Shown: positions 17,730-25,898 of the stretch, one piece after another
Layout of the letters: the number at the start of each line of letters is the position of its first letter
Numbering within the stretch: the first letter of the stretch is position 1
DNA from: Streptomyces caelestis
Lineage (GTDB): Bacteria; Actinomycetota; Actinomycetes; Streptomycetales; Streptomycetaceae
DNA length: 64,000 nt
Assembly (NCBI RefSeq): GCF_001279005.1
Contig: NZ_LGCN01000192.1
Span: 32,028-96,027 of the forward strand
Reading direction: 5' to 3'
Translations under genes and position numbers: made by a program
Notes under the pieces: generated by a model
Database searches by the model: none
What the model saw: the letters and a program-made list of their open reading frames with translations, nothing else
What the model was told of the DNA's origin: nothing

Positions 17730-18467
17730 TCAGCTGCGCAGGGGCCAGGCCGCGCCCGCGTGATCGGACTGTTCGCCGACGTGGCGGGCGCAGGAGTCGG
17801 TGAGGACCTCCAGCAGGCTCAGCGGGTCCGGGAGCGGATGCTCGGGGCCGCGCACCCAGTGCACCGACCGGCCGTCGTCGCCGGGGAGGCGGGCGGGCGG
17901 GACCAGGACGTAGGAGCCGCGGCAGTGCCAGCGCAGGCCGGGGTGCTCGTCCATGGTCTCCGGGTGGCAGTCCAGCTCGCACGGCCACCACTCGTCCTCG
18001 TCCTCGGGGGTGCCGCGGGTGAGGGTGAAGAACAGCATGCGGCCGTCGTCGCTCTCGGCGACGGGGCCGACCTCGACGCCGGCGTCGAGGAGGCGGGTGA
18101 GCGCCTCGCGGCCGGCGTCCAGGGGGACGTCCAGGACGTCGTGCACCATGCCGGTGGCGGTGATGAAGTTGGCCTGCGGCTGGTGGCGGGCCCAGCGCTC
18201 GATCTGGGCGCGGTCGGTGGTGGACTGCGTCTGCCAGGCGAACGACACCGGGTGCCGGGCGGGGGTGGGACAGCCCACACGGTCGCAGGAGCAGCCGTAT
18301 CCGGCGGCGGGGTGGGCGGCGGGCGCGAGCGGCAGTCCCGCTTCGGCGGCGGCGAGCAGCAGGGTCTCACGGCCGCCCTCGTCGGCGGCCTGCTTCGGGC
18401 GGCGTCCTCGCAGCCACTGGGAGAGCCTGCCCTGCCGGCCGGTCCGGCCGCCGAACTCCGCGCTCAT
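17730..18467 (-). CDS. Bifunctional DNA primase/polymerase (prim-pol) domain protein
   Basis: A 245-residue protein resembling the N-terminal prim-pol (AEP) domain proteins common in Streptomyces. The cysteine-rich stretch GCSCDRVGCPTPARHPVSFAWQ near residue 58 is typical of this family, followed by ITATGMVHDVLDVPLDAG. No helicase domain is attached and the active-site acidic residues are not obvious, so catalytic activity is uncertain. The ATG at 18467 has AGGGG 5 nt upstream. Confidence 0.72.
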   Translation of the reverse strand: MSAEFGGRTGRQGRLSQWLRGRRPKQAADEGGRETLLLAAAEAGLPLAPAAHPAAGYGCSCDRVGCPTPARHPVSFAWQTQSTTDRAQIERWARHQPQANFITATGMVHDVLDVPLDAGREALTRLLDAGVEVGPVAESDDGRMLFFTLTRGTPEDEDEWWPCELDCHPETMDEHPGLRWHCRGSYVLVPPARLPGDDGRSVHWVRGPEHPLPDPLSLLEVLTDSCARHVGEQSDHAGAAWPLRS

Positions 18468-18589
18468 CTATCCCCTCGCCTCGCCGTCGTGCCACACAGC
18501 ATGCCCCATGGTCCCACGATCGTGCGCGTCGGGGGGCCGGAGCGCACAATCCGCGCAGGTGGGACGAGGGGGATTCGACGGGACGAGGA

Positions 18590-19582
18590 GTGGCGAAGGG
18601 GGCGCACGCGGCGCGGGCGCGGGCGGCGGGGGCGCACGGCAGGGGCGCCTGCACCGGTTCGGGTGCCGTGGGGCGGCCCGCGGTGATCCGCGGACCTACC
18701 GTGGTCGTCATGGTCACCTGTGTCGCGTTGACGGGTCTGGCGGCCGTGGCTTCCGTGGTCTCGCTGACGCTCACGGGCCACGGCGGCGACCGCCCGCTGG
18801 AATGGGGCGCCGGGCCGCTGACGGTGGACTCGCTGCCGCGCGTCCCGTACGCGGCCCATCGGGGCGGGGCCCGCGAGGTGCCGGAGAACAGCATGTCGGG
18901 GCTGATGGCGGCGTACCGGCGCGGCACGGCGCAGGTGCTGGACTTCGACACGCGAGTGCTGCGGGACGGCACGCCGGTGGTCTTCCACGACGCGACCCTG
19001 AACCGTACGACCTTCCTGGGCGGCGAGGTGCGCGGCCTGGACGCCGGGGAGTGGCGGGGCGTACGGCTGCGTCCGCGCGACCGGCTGCCGGGGAGCTGGC
19101 GCCCGGAGCGGCCGCCGACGGTCGCCGAGGTGCTGGACCGGTTCGGCGGGCGGGTCGTGCTGATGCTGGAGGCGAAGGATCCGCGCGGTGTGGAGCGGCT
19201 GGCCGCGCTGATCCGCGCCCGCGGCCTGACCCGCTCGGTGTTCGTGAACACCAACGACCCCGGGGTGGCCCGCCGCGTCCACCGCCTGGGCCTGCTGACC
19301 CAGCTGTGGCGCTCGGCCCGCCAGCTGCGCACCGACCGTCCCGAGCGCTGGCGCTCCTACGTGGACCTGCTCGACGTCGACGTCAGGGCGCGGGACGCCG
19401 ATCTGCGGCGCGCGGTGCGCTCCGGCGTCCCCCGGGTGTGGGCCCACACGGTCGTCACCCCGGCCCAGCGCGACCGCGCCCTGGCGCTGGGCTGCAACGG
19501 CGTCATCACGGACGCGCCGGGGCGGCTGGCCCGGCATCCGGCGCGGGTGCCGGGGAGCGTGAGCGCGGCGCTGGGGCGGTGA
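18590..19582 (+). CDS. Glycerophosphodiester phosphodiesterase family protein
   Basis: GDPD enzymes hydrolyse glycerophosphodiesters to glycerol-3-phosphate and an alcohol. With the GTG at 18590 the product is 330 residues: a basic tail, one hydrophobic segment (about 36-62) acting as signal anchor, then the GDPD barrel. Key motifs are AHRGG (H90), VPENS (E99) and DFDTRVLRDGTPVVFHD with the second catalytic histidine. The start is uncertain: the GTG lacks a well-spaced Shine-Dalgarno, and an ATG at 18710 inside the hydrophobic segment is an alternative. Convergent with the TetR gene. Confidence 0.88.
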   Translation: MAKGAHAARARAAGAHGRGACTGSGAVGRPAVIRGPTVVVMVTCVALTGLAAVASVVSLTLTGHGGDRPLEWGAGPLTVDSLPRVPYAAHRGGAREVPENSMSGLMAAYRRGTAQVLDFDTRVLRDGTPVVFHDATLNRTTFLGGEVRGLDAGEWRGVRLRPRDRLPGSWRPERPPTVAEVLDRFGGRVVLMLEAKDPRGVERLAALIRARGLTRSVFVNTNDPGVARRVHRLGLLTQLWRSARQLRTDRPERWRSYVDLLDVDVRARDADLRRAVRSGVPRVWAHTVVTPAQRDRALALGCNGVITDAPGRLARHPARVPGSVSAALGR

Positions 19583-19604
19583 GGCCGCCGGCCGTCCGTG
19601 CCGG

Positions 19605-20222
19605 TCAGCGGGGTGCGAGGCCGTTGAGGGCGTAGTCGACGAGGGTGTCGGTGTAGTCGTGGGTGATCGGGCCCGTGTGCTGGAGCCAGCGCTGGGCGAG
19701 GGGGGAGACGAAGAGCTCCAGGGCGATGCGCGGGTCGACGTCGGGGCGGACGTGCCCGGCGGCCTGGGCGGCGCGCAGACGGTCGACGTAGAGCTGGAGC
19801 TGGGGTTCCAGCAGCCGGGCGACGAACCTGCGGCCGAGCTCCTCGTCGACGACGCCCTCGGCGGCCAGCGCGCGGGAGGGCGCCTCGAAGGAGGGGTCCC
19901 GCAGTTCGTCGACCGTGGCGCGCAGGACGAGCTTGAGGTCGGCGGCGAGGTCGCCGGTGTCCGGGAGGGCGTGCGCGACGTGGCCGGCGTCCTCGGCGGC
20001 CCGCTCGGCCATGTCGAGGAACGCCTCGAGGAGCACGTCCGCCTTCGACGACCACCACCGGTAGATCGTCTGCTTGCCGACTCCGGCGCGGGAGGCGATG
20101 CCTTCGATGGTCGTCCTCGGGTAGCCGACCTCGACGACCAGGGCGAGGGCGGCGTCGTAGATGGCCCGCCGGGAGCGCTCGCTGCGGCGGGTGGCGTCGG
20201 GGGCGGACTGGTTCTGGGCCAT
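19605..20222 (-). CDS. TetR-family transcriptional regulator
   Basis: A 205-residue repressor-type protein. The N-terminal helix-turn-helix spans about residues 18-64 with TTIEGIASRAGVGKQTIYRWWSSK split across helices 2 to 4; the C-terminal ligand-binding part (LVLRATVDELRDPSFEAP, LQLYVDRLRAAQAAGHVRPDVDP) resembles TetR_C families controlling efflux. Two operators lie directly upstream (20245-20257 and 20284-20300), so autoregulation and control of the divergent small gene are likely. A similar site precedes the exporter at position 1190. Confidence 0.93.
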   Translation of the reverse strand: MAQNQSAPDATRRSERSRRAIYDAALALVVEVGYPRTTIEGIASRAGVGKQTIYRWWSSKADVLLEAFLDMAERAAEDAGHVAHALPDTGDLAADLKLVLRATVDELRDPSFEAPSRALAAEGVVDEELGRRFVARLLEPQLQLYVDRLRAAQAAGHVRPDVDPRIALELFVSPLAQRWLQHTGPITHDYTDTLVDYALNGLAPR

Positions 20223-20244
20223 GGGGCGAATTTACCACTTGACA

Positions 20245-20300
20245 AGACGGTGCGTCTCGCCGGACAGTGGTGAACACCAGAGGCGAGACGATACGTCTCG
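20245..20300. promoter_or_regulatory. Two TetR operators between divergent genes
   Basis: Site 1 is AGACG-GTG-CGTCT (20245-20257). Site 2 is the stronger CGAGACG-ATA-CGTCTCG (20284-20300), a perfect 7+3+7 inverted repeat. Their centres are 41 bp apart (about four helical turns), suitable for cooperative binding between the TetR gene and the DUF6243-like gene. Confidence 0.75.
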
Positions 20301-20321
20301 TATTGATGAGAGGGGATCACC

Positions 20322-20534
20322 GTGACGCGAGGCGGAGCCGGAAACATGCTGGGCGTCGGCGGCACCCGACGGCACCTGGGCCGCGCGGCCCTGCGCGGGG
20401 GCGGGCGCGGCGGGCGTGTCGGGGGCGGGCTCGACCCGCGGGCGCACAAGCGGGAACTGCTGCGCGCACTGCGGGCGCAGCGGCAGGAGGGGGAGGGGGA
20501 CGAGGGGAAGGGGACGTCGCCCGGTCGGGCGTAG
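20322..20534 (+). CDS. Small DUF6243-like protein
   Basis: A 70-residue glycine- and arginine-rich protein whose start, GGAGNMLGVGGTRRHLGR, and KRELLRALRAQR segment recall the short streptomycete DUF6243 family; function unknown. The GTG at 20322 follows GAGAGGGGA with a 6-nt spacer. It is divergent from TetR and downstream of both TetR operators, so it is probably a regulated target. Confidence 0.7.
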   Translation: MTRGGAGNMLGVGGTRRHLGRAALRGGGRGGRVGGGLDPRAHKRELLRALRAQRQEGEGDEGKGTSPGRA

Positions 20535-20558
20535 GGCAGGTCGCAGGTCAGCCGTAGG

Positions 20559-21557
20559 TCAGGCCTCGGCGTGCGGCGGCCAGGGGTCGCCCCAGTCGGT
20601 GTCCCGGGCGGCCCGGTACAGGTCGCCGTGGCGCTTGGTGACCGTGGTGCGGCGCAGGCCCGGGTCCTTCTCGCACAGGTCGAGGAGGACCTGGCCCTTG
20701 CGGATCTGCGGCTTGCGGACGACGCGGGCGGGGGCCGGGGCGACCGGGAGGCGGGTGGCGGCGACGTAGCTGAACTTCTCGTCCTCGTAGGCGAGGGAAC
20801 CGCCCTTGACCTGGCGGTGCAGGGAGGAACGGCTGACCCGCGCGGAGAAGTGGCACCAGTCCGTGCCGGGGGCGATGGGGCAGGCGGCGCTGTGCGGGCA
20901 GGGGGCGGCGACGTGGAAGCCGGCGGAGACCAGACGGTCGCGGGCCTCGATGACGCGGGCGTAGCCGTCGGGGGTGCCGGGTTCGACGATCACGACGGAC
21001 CGTGCGGCGGCGGCAGCGGCGTCGACGAGGGCGGCGCGGTCGGGGGCGGTGAGCTCGTTGAGGACGTAGGAGACGGTGACGAGATCAGTGCTCTCGACGG
21101 TGAGCGCCGATCCGATGCGGGAGCGGTGCCATCGGGTGTCGCGCAGGGCGGGGTTCGCGGCGGCGAGTTCCCGGCCGAGGGCGAGGGCGGGTTCGGCCCA
21201 GTCGAGGACGGTCACGGGGCGCTCCCCGTCCCAGGTCGCGCTCACCGCCCAGGCCGCCGCGCCGGTGCCGCCTCCGACGTCCACGTGGTCGCCGGGCGAC
21301 CATCCGGGCACGGCGTCCGCGAACGCCGCCAGCGCGGACCGCACCGCCTCGAACGTCGCGGGCATCCGGTAGGCGGCGTACGCGGCCACGTCGGCCCGGT
21401 CCCGCAGGATCGGCGCCTCGGTCGGGGTGGCGCCCCGGTAGGCGGCGATCAGCCGCTCGACGGCCTGCGCGGCCTGCCGCGCCGGAAGCCCGTCGAGCAG
21501 CCCGGCGAGGGCGGAGCGCAGGGTTTCGGCGACGGGCAGGGAGGCGGGGGCGTTCAC
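20559..21557 (-). CDS. Rsm22/METTL17-like methyltransferase-family protein with Fe-S cysteines
   Basis: A 332-residue protein of the Rsm22 (mitochondrial small ribosomal subunit-associated) family. The SAM-fold core is visible as DVGGGTGAA (93-101), VTVLDWAEPAL and VSYVLNELT. Four cysteines, C220 and C226 in CPHSAACP, C235 in DWCHF and C295 in LLDLCEK, match the [4Fe-4S] set described for METTL17. Its role is probably in small-subunit assembly. The ATG at 21557 is preceded, on the minus strand, by five 19-bp repeats (21589-21675). It is convergent with the DUF6243-like gene. Confidence 0.88.
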   Translation of the reverse strand: MNAPASLPVAETLRSALAGLLDGLPARQAAQAVERLIAAYRGATPTEAPILRDRADVAAYAAYRMPATFEAVRSALAAFADAVPGWSPGDHVDVGGGTGAAAWAVSATWDGERPVTVLDWAEPALALGRELAAANPALRDTRWHRSRIGSALTVESTDLVTVSYVLNELTAPDRAALVDAAAAAARSVVIVEPGTPDGYARVIEARDRLVSAGFHVAAPCPHSAACPIAPGTDWCHFSARVSRSSLHRQVKGGSLAYEDEKFSYVAATRLPVAPAPARVVRKPQIRKGQVLLDLCEKDPGLRRTTVTKRHGDLYRAARDTDWGDPWPPHAEA

Positions 21558-21588
21558 CCGGCGATTCTACGAGGCCGAACGGGGTCGG

Positions 21589-21675
21589 AGCACCGCTCAC
21601 CTTCGGAAGCACCGCTCACGTCAAGAGCGCTGCTCATATGCAAGAGCGCTGCTCACCACGGAGAGCACCGCTCAC
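21589..21675. repeat. Five 18-19 bp tandem repeats upstream of the Rsm22-like gene
   Basis: The core AGCACCGCTCA or AGCGCTGCTCA starts at 21589, 21608, 21626, 21645 and 21664 (periods 19, 18, 19, 19). Read on the minus strand each unit is a near-palindrome (GAGCGGTGCTC or GAGCAGCGCTC). The array fills most of the gap between the serine hydrolase stop, which the last unit overlaps, and the Rsm22-like start. Confidence 0.8.
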
Positions 21676-22850
21676 CTCCCCCGCACCGCCCGCGCCACCC
21701 GCGTCGCCGCCCCCGCCCTCGGCGTGCTGTCCGGCCGCACCGGACGCCGCGGATGGACCGTGTTGGCCAAGAGGATCACGTACGTGTCCGTGGCCCGGTC
21801 CAGGACCAGGGACGTGCCCGTGAAGCCGGTGTGGCCCGCGGCGCCCCGGCCCGCCAGTTCGCCCATGAACCACGGCTGGTCCAGGGCGAAGCCCAGGCCG
21901 GGCGGGGTGAACAGCAGGTCCACGAAGCCGGGGCCGAGGATGCGGGCGGGCCCGTACGCCCCTCCCGCCAGCAGGGTCCGGCAGAAGACCGCCAGGTCCC
22001 GCCCGGTGGAGAACAGTCCGGCGTGGCCCGCCACCCCGCCCAGCGCCCAGGCGTTCTCGTCGTGCACCTCGCCCCGCAGCATCCCCCGGTCCGCCTTGGC
22101 CCACGGCCGCCGCTGGTCCTCCGTCGCCGCCGCGGACGGGCACGGACCGAAGCCCGTCGCGGTCATGCCGAGCGGCCGGGTGACGCCGTCGCGCACGAGG
22201 ACGTCGAGCGTGCGGCCGGTGACGCGCTCCAGGACGTGCTGGAGCAGCAGCATGTTGAGGTCGGAGTAGCGGTACGCGCCGGGCGGCCCGACGGGCCGCT
22301 CCGCGCGCAGCAGCGCCAGCCGCCGCGCGTCGTCGGCGCAGTCGTACAACGGGAGTTCGGGGCGCAGCCCGGAGGTGTGGGTGAGCAGCTGGCGGACGGT
22401 GATCCCGTGCCGCGCCGCCCCCGTGAAGTCCGGGAGGTACGCGCCCACGCGCGCGTCGATGCCCAGCGTGCGCCGTTCGATCTGCTGCACCGCGGCCACC
22501 GAGGTGAACAGTTTGGTCAGCGACGCCAGGTCGAAGGGGGTGTCCACGGTCATCGGGACGCGTTCGGCCGGCGGCAGTTCGACCGGGGTGTCCGTCTCCT
22601 CGTCGTACGCCGCGTAGCGCACCGCCCAGCCCGCCGCCTCCCGCACGGCGAGCACCGGGCCGCGTCCGACGACCACGACGGCGCCCGCCGCCCAGGGCCG
22701 CTCGCCGCCGGTGCGGGCGTGGACCTCCCGGACCAGGCGCCCAAGTTCCCGGGCGTCGAGTCCGGCCCGTTCCGGTGTGCCGTCCCGCAGCCGCGGCGCG
22801 CTCAGAAGCCCCCGCCCTTCGCGCCCTTCGCGCCCGTCCGCCCTTCCCAC
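21672..22850 (-). CDS. Beta-lactamase-family serine hydrolase
   Basis: A roughly 380-residue class C-like beta-lactamase/esterase-fold protein. The catalytic SxxK is in DLASLTKLF, the tyrosine motif is YSDLN, and HTGFTG stands where the third motif is expected; LLTHTSGL and LGMTATGFG are also family-typical. No signal peptide is seen. The start is uncertain: I give the in-frame GTG at 22850, inside the preceding MFS gene, but initiation nearer the MFS stop (22802) is possible. Coupling with the Bcr-type exporter is likely. Confidence 0.82.
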   Translation of the reverse strand: MGRADGREGREGRGLLSAPRLRDGTPERAGLDARELGRLVREVHARTGGERPWAAGAVVVVGRGPVLAVREAAGWAVRYAAYDEETDTPVELPPAERVPMTVDTPFDLASLTKLFTSVAAVQQIERRTLGIDARVGAYLPDFTGAARHGITVRQLLTHTSGLRPELPLYDCADDARRLALLRAERPVGPPGAYRYSDLNMLLLQHVLERVTGRTLDVLVRDGVTRPLGMTATGFGPCPSAAATEDQRRPWAKADRGMLRGEVHDENAWALGGVAGHAGLFSTGRDLAVFCRTLLAGGAYGPARILGPGFVDLLFTPPGLGFALDQPWFMGELAGRGAAGHTGFTGTSLVLDRATDTYVILLANTVHPRRPVRPDSTPRAGAATRVARAVRGR

Positions 22851-24220
22851 GGACGGCACATTCCCAGGAAGCAGGCCAGCGCCACCAGGGCGGCGGCCAG
22901 CTGGACGACGGCCATCGGGACGGCGGTGTCCTCCCCGGCGATCCCCACCAGCGGGGAGGCGATCGCGCCGATGAGGAAGGATGTCGTGCCGAGCAGCGCC
23001 GACGCGGAGCCGGCGGCGTGCCGGGTGCGCATCAGGGCGAGCGTCTGCGTGTTCGGCAGGGTGATGCCCATCGCGGACATCAGCACGAACAGCGCGGCGG
23101 CCACCGGCACCAGCCCGGCCTCGCCGAACACGCCCAGCGACATCACCAGCAGCGCGGTCGCGGCGACCACCACGACGACGAGACCGACGCCGAGCACCTT
23201 GTCCAGCCCGACCCGGCCGACCAGCACCTTGCCGTTGACCTGCCCCATGATCATCAGGCCGATCGAGTTGAGTCCGAACAGCAGGCTGAAGGCCTGCGGG
23301 GAGGCGCCGTAGATCTCCTGCATGACGAACGGGGAGGCCGCGACGTAGGCGAAGAGGGACGCGAAGGCGAATCCGCCCGCGAGCGTGTAGCCGGTGAAGG
23401 CCCGGTCGGCGAGCAGCCCGCGCATCGAGCCGAGCGCCTCGCCGACGCCCCCGCCGTGCCGGTCGGCCGGCGCCAGCGTCTCCGGCAGCTTCGCCCAGAC
23501 GACGGCCGTCAGCAGCGCCCCGACGACGGTGAGCACGACGAACACGCCCCGCCAGTCCGTCACCCGCAGGACCTGCCCGCCGATGAGCGGCGCCACGATC
23601 GGCGCGACCCCGGAGATCAGCATGAGGGTGGAGAAGAAACGGGCCATGGCCATGCCGTCGTACAGGTCGCGGGCGACCGCCCGCGCGATGACGATGCCGG
23701 CCGCGCCCGCCAGGCCCTGCGCCAGCCGGCAGGCGACGAGGAGTTCGACGGTCGGCGCGAAGGCGCACAGCGCGGTGGCGACGACGTAGACCGCGAGGCC
23801 GACGAGCAGCGGCCGGCGGCGGCCCCACCGATCGCTCATCGGGCCGACCACCAGCTGCCCGAACGCCATGCCGGCCAGGCAGGCGGTGAGCGTGAGCTGG
23901 ACGGTGGCGGCGGGCGCGTGCAGGGACCGGGTGACCTCCGGGAGCGCGGGGAGGTACATGTCCATCGCCAGCGGGGGCGTGGCGGTCAGGCCGCCGAGGA
24001 GGAGCGTGACCAGCAGGCCGGTACGGCGGGCGGCGGTCGCGCGGAGCGCCGCCCCGGCCGTCGCCGGGTCCGGGCCGGCCTTGCCCAAAGCCCCGCTCGC
24101 TCCCGGATTCGCCGACGGGTCCGCCGTCGCGTTCGCCGACGGGTTCGCCGACGGGTTCGCCGACGGGTTCGCCGACGGGTTCGCCGACGGGTTCGATATG
24201 GACGCCCCACCCTCGGGCAT
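22802..24220 (-). CDS. Bcr/CflA-family multidrug MFS exporter with repetitive N-terminus
   Basis: A 472-residue, 12-TM drug/proton antiporter. Family motifs include MDMYLPALPEV in TM1, GQLVVGPMSDRWGRRRP before TM3, and GVAPIVAPLIGGQVL in TM5. The first about 60 residues are unusual: a cytosolic tail made of NPSA repeats encoded by 12-bp tandem units, which should be free to change copy number without a frameshift. The ATG at 24220 follows GGGAGGGG at good spacing. The stop lies inside the next gene, which encodes a serine hydrolase. Confidence 0.92.
   Translation of the reverse strand: MPEGGASISNPSANPSANPSANPSANPSANATADPSANPGASGALGKAGPDPATAGAALRATAARRTGLLVTLLLGGLTATPPLAMDMYLPALPEVTRSLHAPAATVQLTLTACLAGMAFGQLVVGPMSDRWGRRRPLLVGLAVYVVATALCAFAPTVELLVACRLAQGLAGAAGIVIARAVARDLYDGMAMARFFSTLMLISGVAPIVAPLIGGQVLRVTDWRGVFVVLTVVGALLTAVVWAKLPETLAPADRHGGGVGEALGSMRGLLADRAFTGYTLAGGFAFASLFAYVAASPFVMQEIYGASPQAFSLLFGLNSIGLMIMGQVNGKVLVGRVGLDKVLGVGLVVVVVAATALLVMSLGVFGEAGLVPVAAALFVLMSAMGITLPNTQTLALMRTRHAAGSASALLGTTSFLIGAIASPLVGIAGEDTAVPMAVVQLAAALVALACFLGMCRPWEGRTGAKGAKGGGF
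24107..24196. repeat. 12-bp in-frame tandem repeat in MFS gene
   Basis: Five perfect copies of GTTCGCCGACGG start at 24131, 24143, 24155, 24167 and 24179. Diverged copies lie on both sides (24107, 24119, 24191). Each unit encodes NPSA on the minus strand. The exact identity of adjacent copies suggests recent slippage. Confidence 0.9.
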
Positions 24221-24360
24221 GTGGCCCCTCCCTTTTCACGCCATCAGCTCCCTATGCTCTCAGCTCGTACGGAGTGCTCGGCGTCGACGGCGATGTCATG
24301 GGAGCGCTTCCACCTCCATCCCTTCACGATGTGACGAACGACACGAACAAGGTGGGACAC

Positions 24361-25362
24361 ATGACGGAGCAGAAGGTGCGCTGGGGCATCCTGGCGACCG
24401 GGGGAATCGCCGCGAGGTTCACCGCGGACCTGGCGGACGTGCCGGACGCGGAGGTCGTGGCGGTGGCGTCGCGGTCGGTGGAGCCGGCGAAGGCGTTCGC
24501 CGAGCGGTTCGGGATACCGCGGGCGTACGGCGACTGGGAGTCGCTGGCGCTCGACGAGGAGGTCGACGTCGTCTACGTCGCCACTCCGCACACGGCGCAC
24601 CGCGCGGCGGCCGGGCTGATGCTGGAGTCCGGGCGGAACGTGCTGTGCGAGAAGCCGTTCACGCTGAACGCGCGGGAGGCGGAGGAACTGGTCGCGCTGG
24701 CGCGGGGCGGCGGGCGCTTCCTGATGGAGGCCATGTGGACGTACTGCCATCCGATGGTGCGGCGGCTGAAGGCGCTGGTCGACGACGGCGCGATCGGCGA
24801 GGTGCGCCACGTGCAGGCGGACTTCGGCCTCTCGGGGCCGTTCCCGGCGTCGCACCGGCTGCGGGACCCGGCGCTGGGCGGGGGCGCGCTGCTGGACCTG
24901 GGGGTGTACCCGGTGTCGTTCGCTCAGCTGCTGCTCGGGGAGCCGTCGGACGTCACGGCGCGGGCGATGCTCTCGGAGGAGGGCGTCGATCTCCAGACGG
25001 GGGCGCTGCTCTCGTGGGAGAGCGGTGCTCTCGCTTCGGTGCACTGCTCCATCGTGGGCGGTACGGCGACCTACGCCTCGATCACCGGTTCGCGGGGCCG
25101 CATCGACATCCCGTCCGGCTTCTTCTTCCCGGACGGGTTCGTGCTGCACCGGGAGGGCCGTGACGCCGAGGAGTTCACGGCCGACCCGGCCGACGGCCCT
25201 CGCGACAGCCTCAGGCACGAGGCCGTCGAGGTGATGCGGGCCCTGCGGGCCGGCGAGACCGAGTCCCCGCTGGTCCCGCTCGACGGCACCCTCGCCGTGA
25301 TGCGGACGCTCGACGCGATCCGGGACCGCGTCGGCGTCCGCTACCCCGGCGAGACCCGCTGA
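24361..25362 (+). CDS. Gfo/Idh/MocA-family oxidoreductase
   Basis: A 333-residue NAD(P)-dependent oxidoreductase, probably acting on a sugar or trans-dihydrodiol-like substrate. The N-terminal Rossmann fold begins WGILATGGIAARFTADL; the hallmark EKPFTLNAREAEELV follows, and the C-terminal domain has FLMEAMWTYCHP and LLDLGVYPVSFAQLL. The ATG at 24361 was chosen for AAGGTGGGA just upstream; an earlier ATG at 24274 lacks support. A long hairpin follows. Confidence 0.9.
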   Translation: MTEQKVRWGILATGGIAARFTADLADVPDAEVVAVASRSVEPAKAFAERFGIPRAYGDWESLALDEEVDVVYVATPHTAHRAAAGLMLESGRNVLCEKPFTLNAREAEELVALARGGGRFLMEAMWTYCHPMVRRLKALVDDGAIGEVRHVQADFGLSGPFPASHRLRDPALGGGALLDLGVYPVSFAQLLLGEPSDVTARAMLSEEGVDLQTGALLSWESGALASVHCSIVGGTATYASITGSRGRIDIPSGFFFPDGFVLHREGRDAEEFTADPADGPRDSLRHEAVEVMRALRAGETESPLVPLDGTLAVMRTLDAIRDRVGVRYPGETR

Positions 25363-25378
25363 GCGACGCCCGCCCGGC

Positions 25379-25413
25379 AGCCGGGGCGCGGGCGGTCCGC
25401 CCGCGCCCCGGCT
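25379..25413. terminator. 17-bp hairpin terminator after oxidoreductase
   Basis: AGCCGGGGCGCGGGCGG (25379-25395) and its exact complement (25397-25413) are separated by a single T, so the real loop includes the innermost pairs. It lies 16 nt downstream of the oxidoreductase stop. Confidence 0.85.
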
Positions 25414-25668
25414 CGCCCCGCGCACCGGCGCCGTCCTCCGGGGAAACGGGGCGATCGCCCCGGAACCGGTGCGGGACGTCACGGGCGCGGCCCGTACGGT
25501 GCGGCGCTCGGCGGAGCCGTCGCGGGAGGCGAACGCGCAGTTCGCGACCGTACCGGCGACGACGGCGTGCGCGGTCCGGGCCGAGCGCTTCCGGCGAACG
25601 GACCCCACACAAAAGGAATTTCAACGTCCACCCCATTGCGGCCGGTGGCGGACTCGTGCTCAACTCCC

Positions 25669-25811
25669 CTCCACGAAAACTTCACATGTGGAGCAGAGGT
25701 TTTCCGCAGGCCATGTCCAGGGGGGGGAGGCGGCAGCCGTTCCACACCACCGGGCCGGGGGTGGACCCGCGCGGGAGCGCGGGCACGCGCCGGTGGGTGG
25801 AACGGCTGCCG
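25669..25811. other. Structured non-coding segment in a 536-bp convergent gap
   Basis: No gene is convincing between 25363 and 25898, a long gap for two convergent genes. Around 25610-25705 the sequence is unusually A/T-rich and carries two interleaved complementary pairs: CTCCAC (25669) with GTGGAG (25688), and GAAAAC (25675) with GTTTTC (25699). Further on, CGGCAGCCGTTCCAC (25731-25745) pairs with GTGGAACGGCTGCCG (25797-25811), enclosing a smaller CCCGCGC/GCGCGGG hairpin (25766-25783). It could be a small RNA, a regulatory element or a degenerate mobile element end. Confidence 0.45.
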
Positions 25812-25898
25812 TGTGAACCGGCCGGTCGCCGTCCCCCGCCGGTCGACAGCCGCCTCTACCACCCCACAGCCGCCCCCCCACCGCTCCGCAGCCGCCCC

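Noticed and set aside
21589..21675. CRISPR array
   Set aside because: Units are only 18-19 bp with no unique 30-bp spacers, and no cas genes are present.
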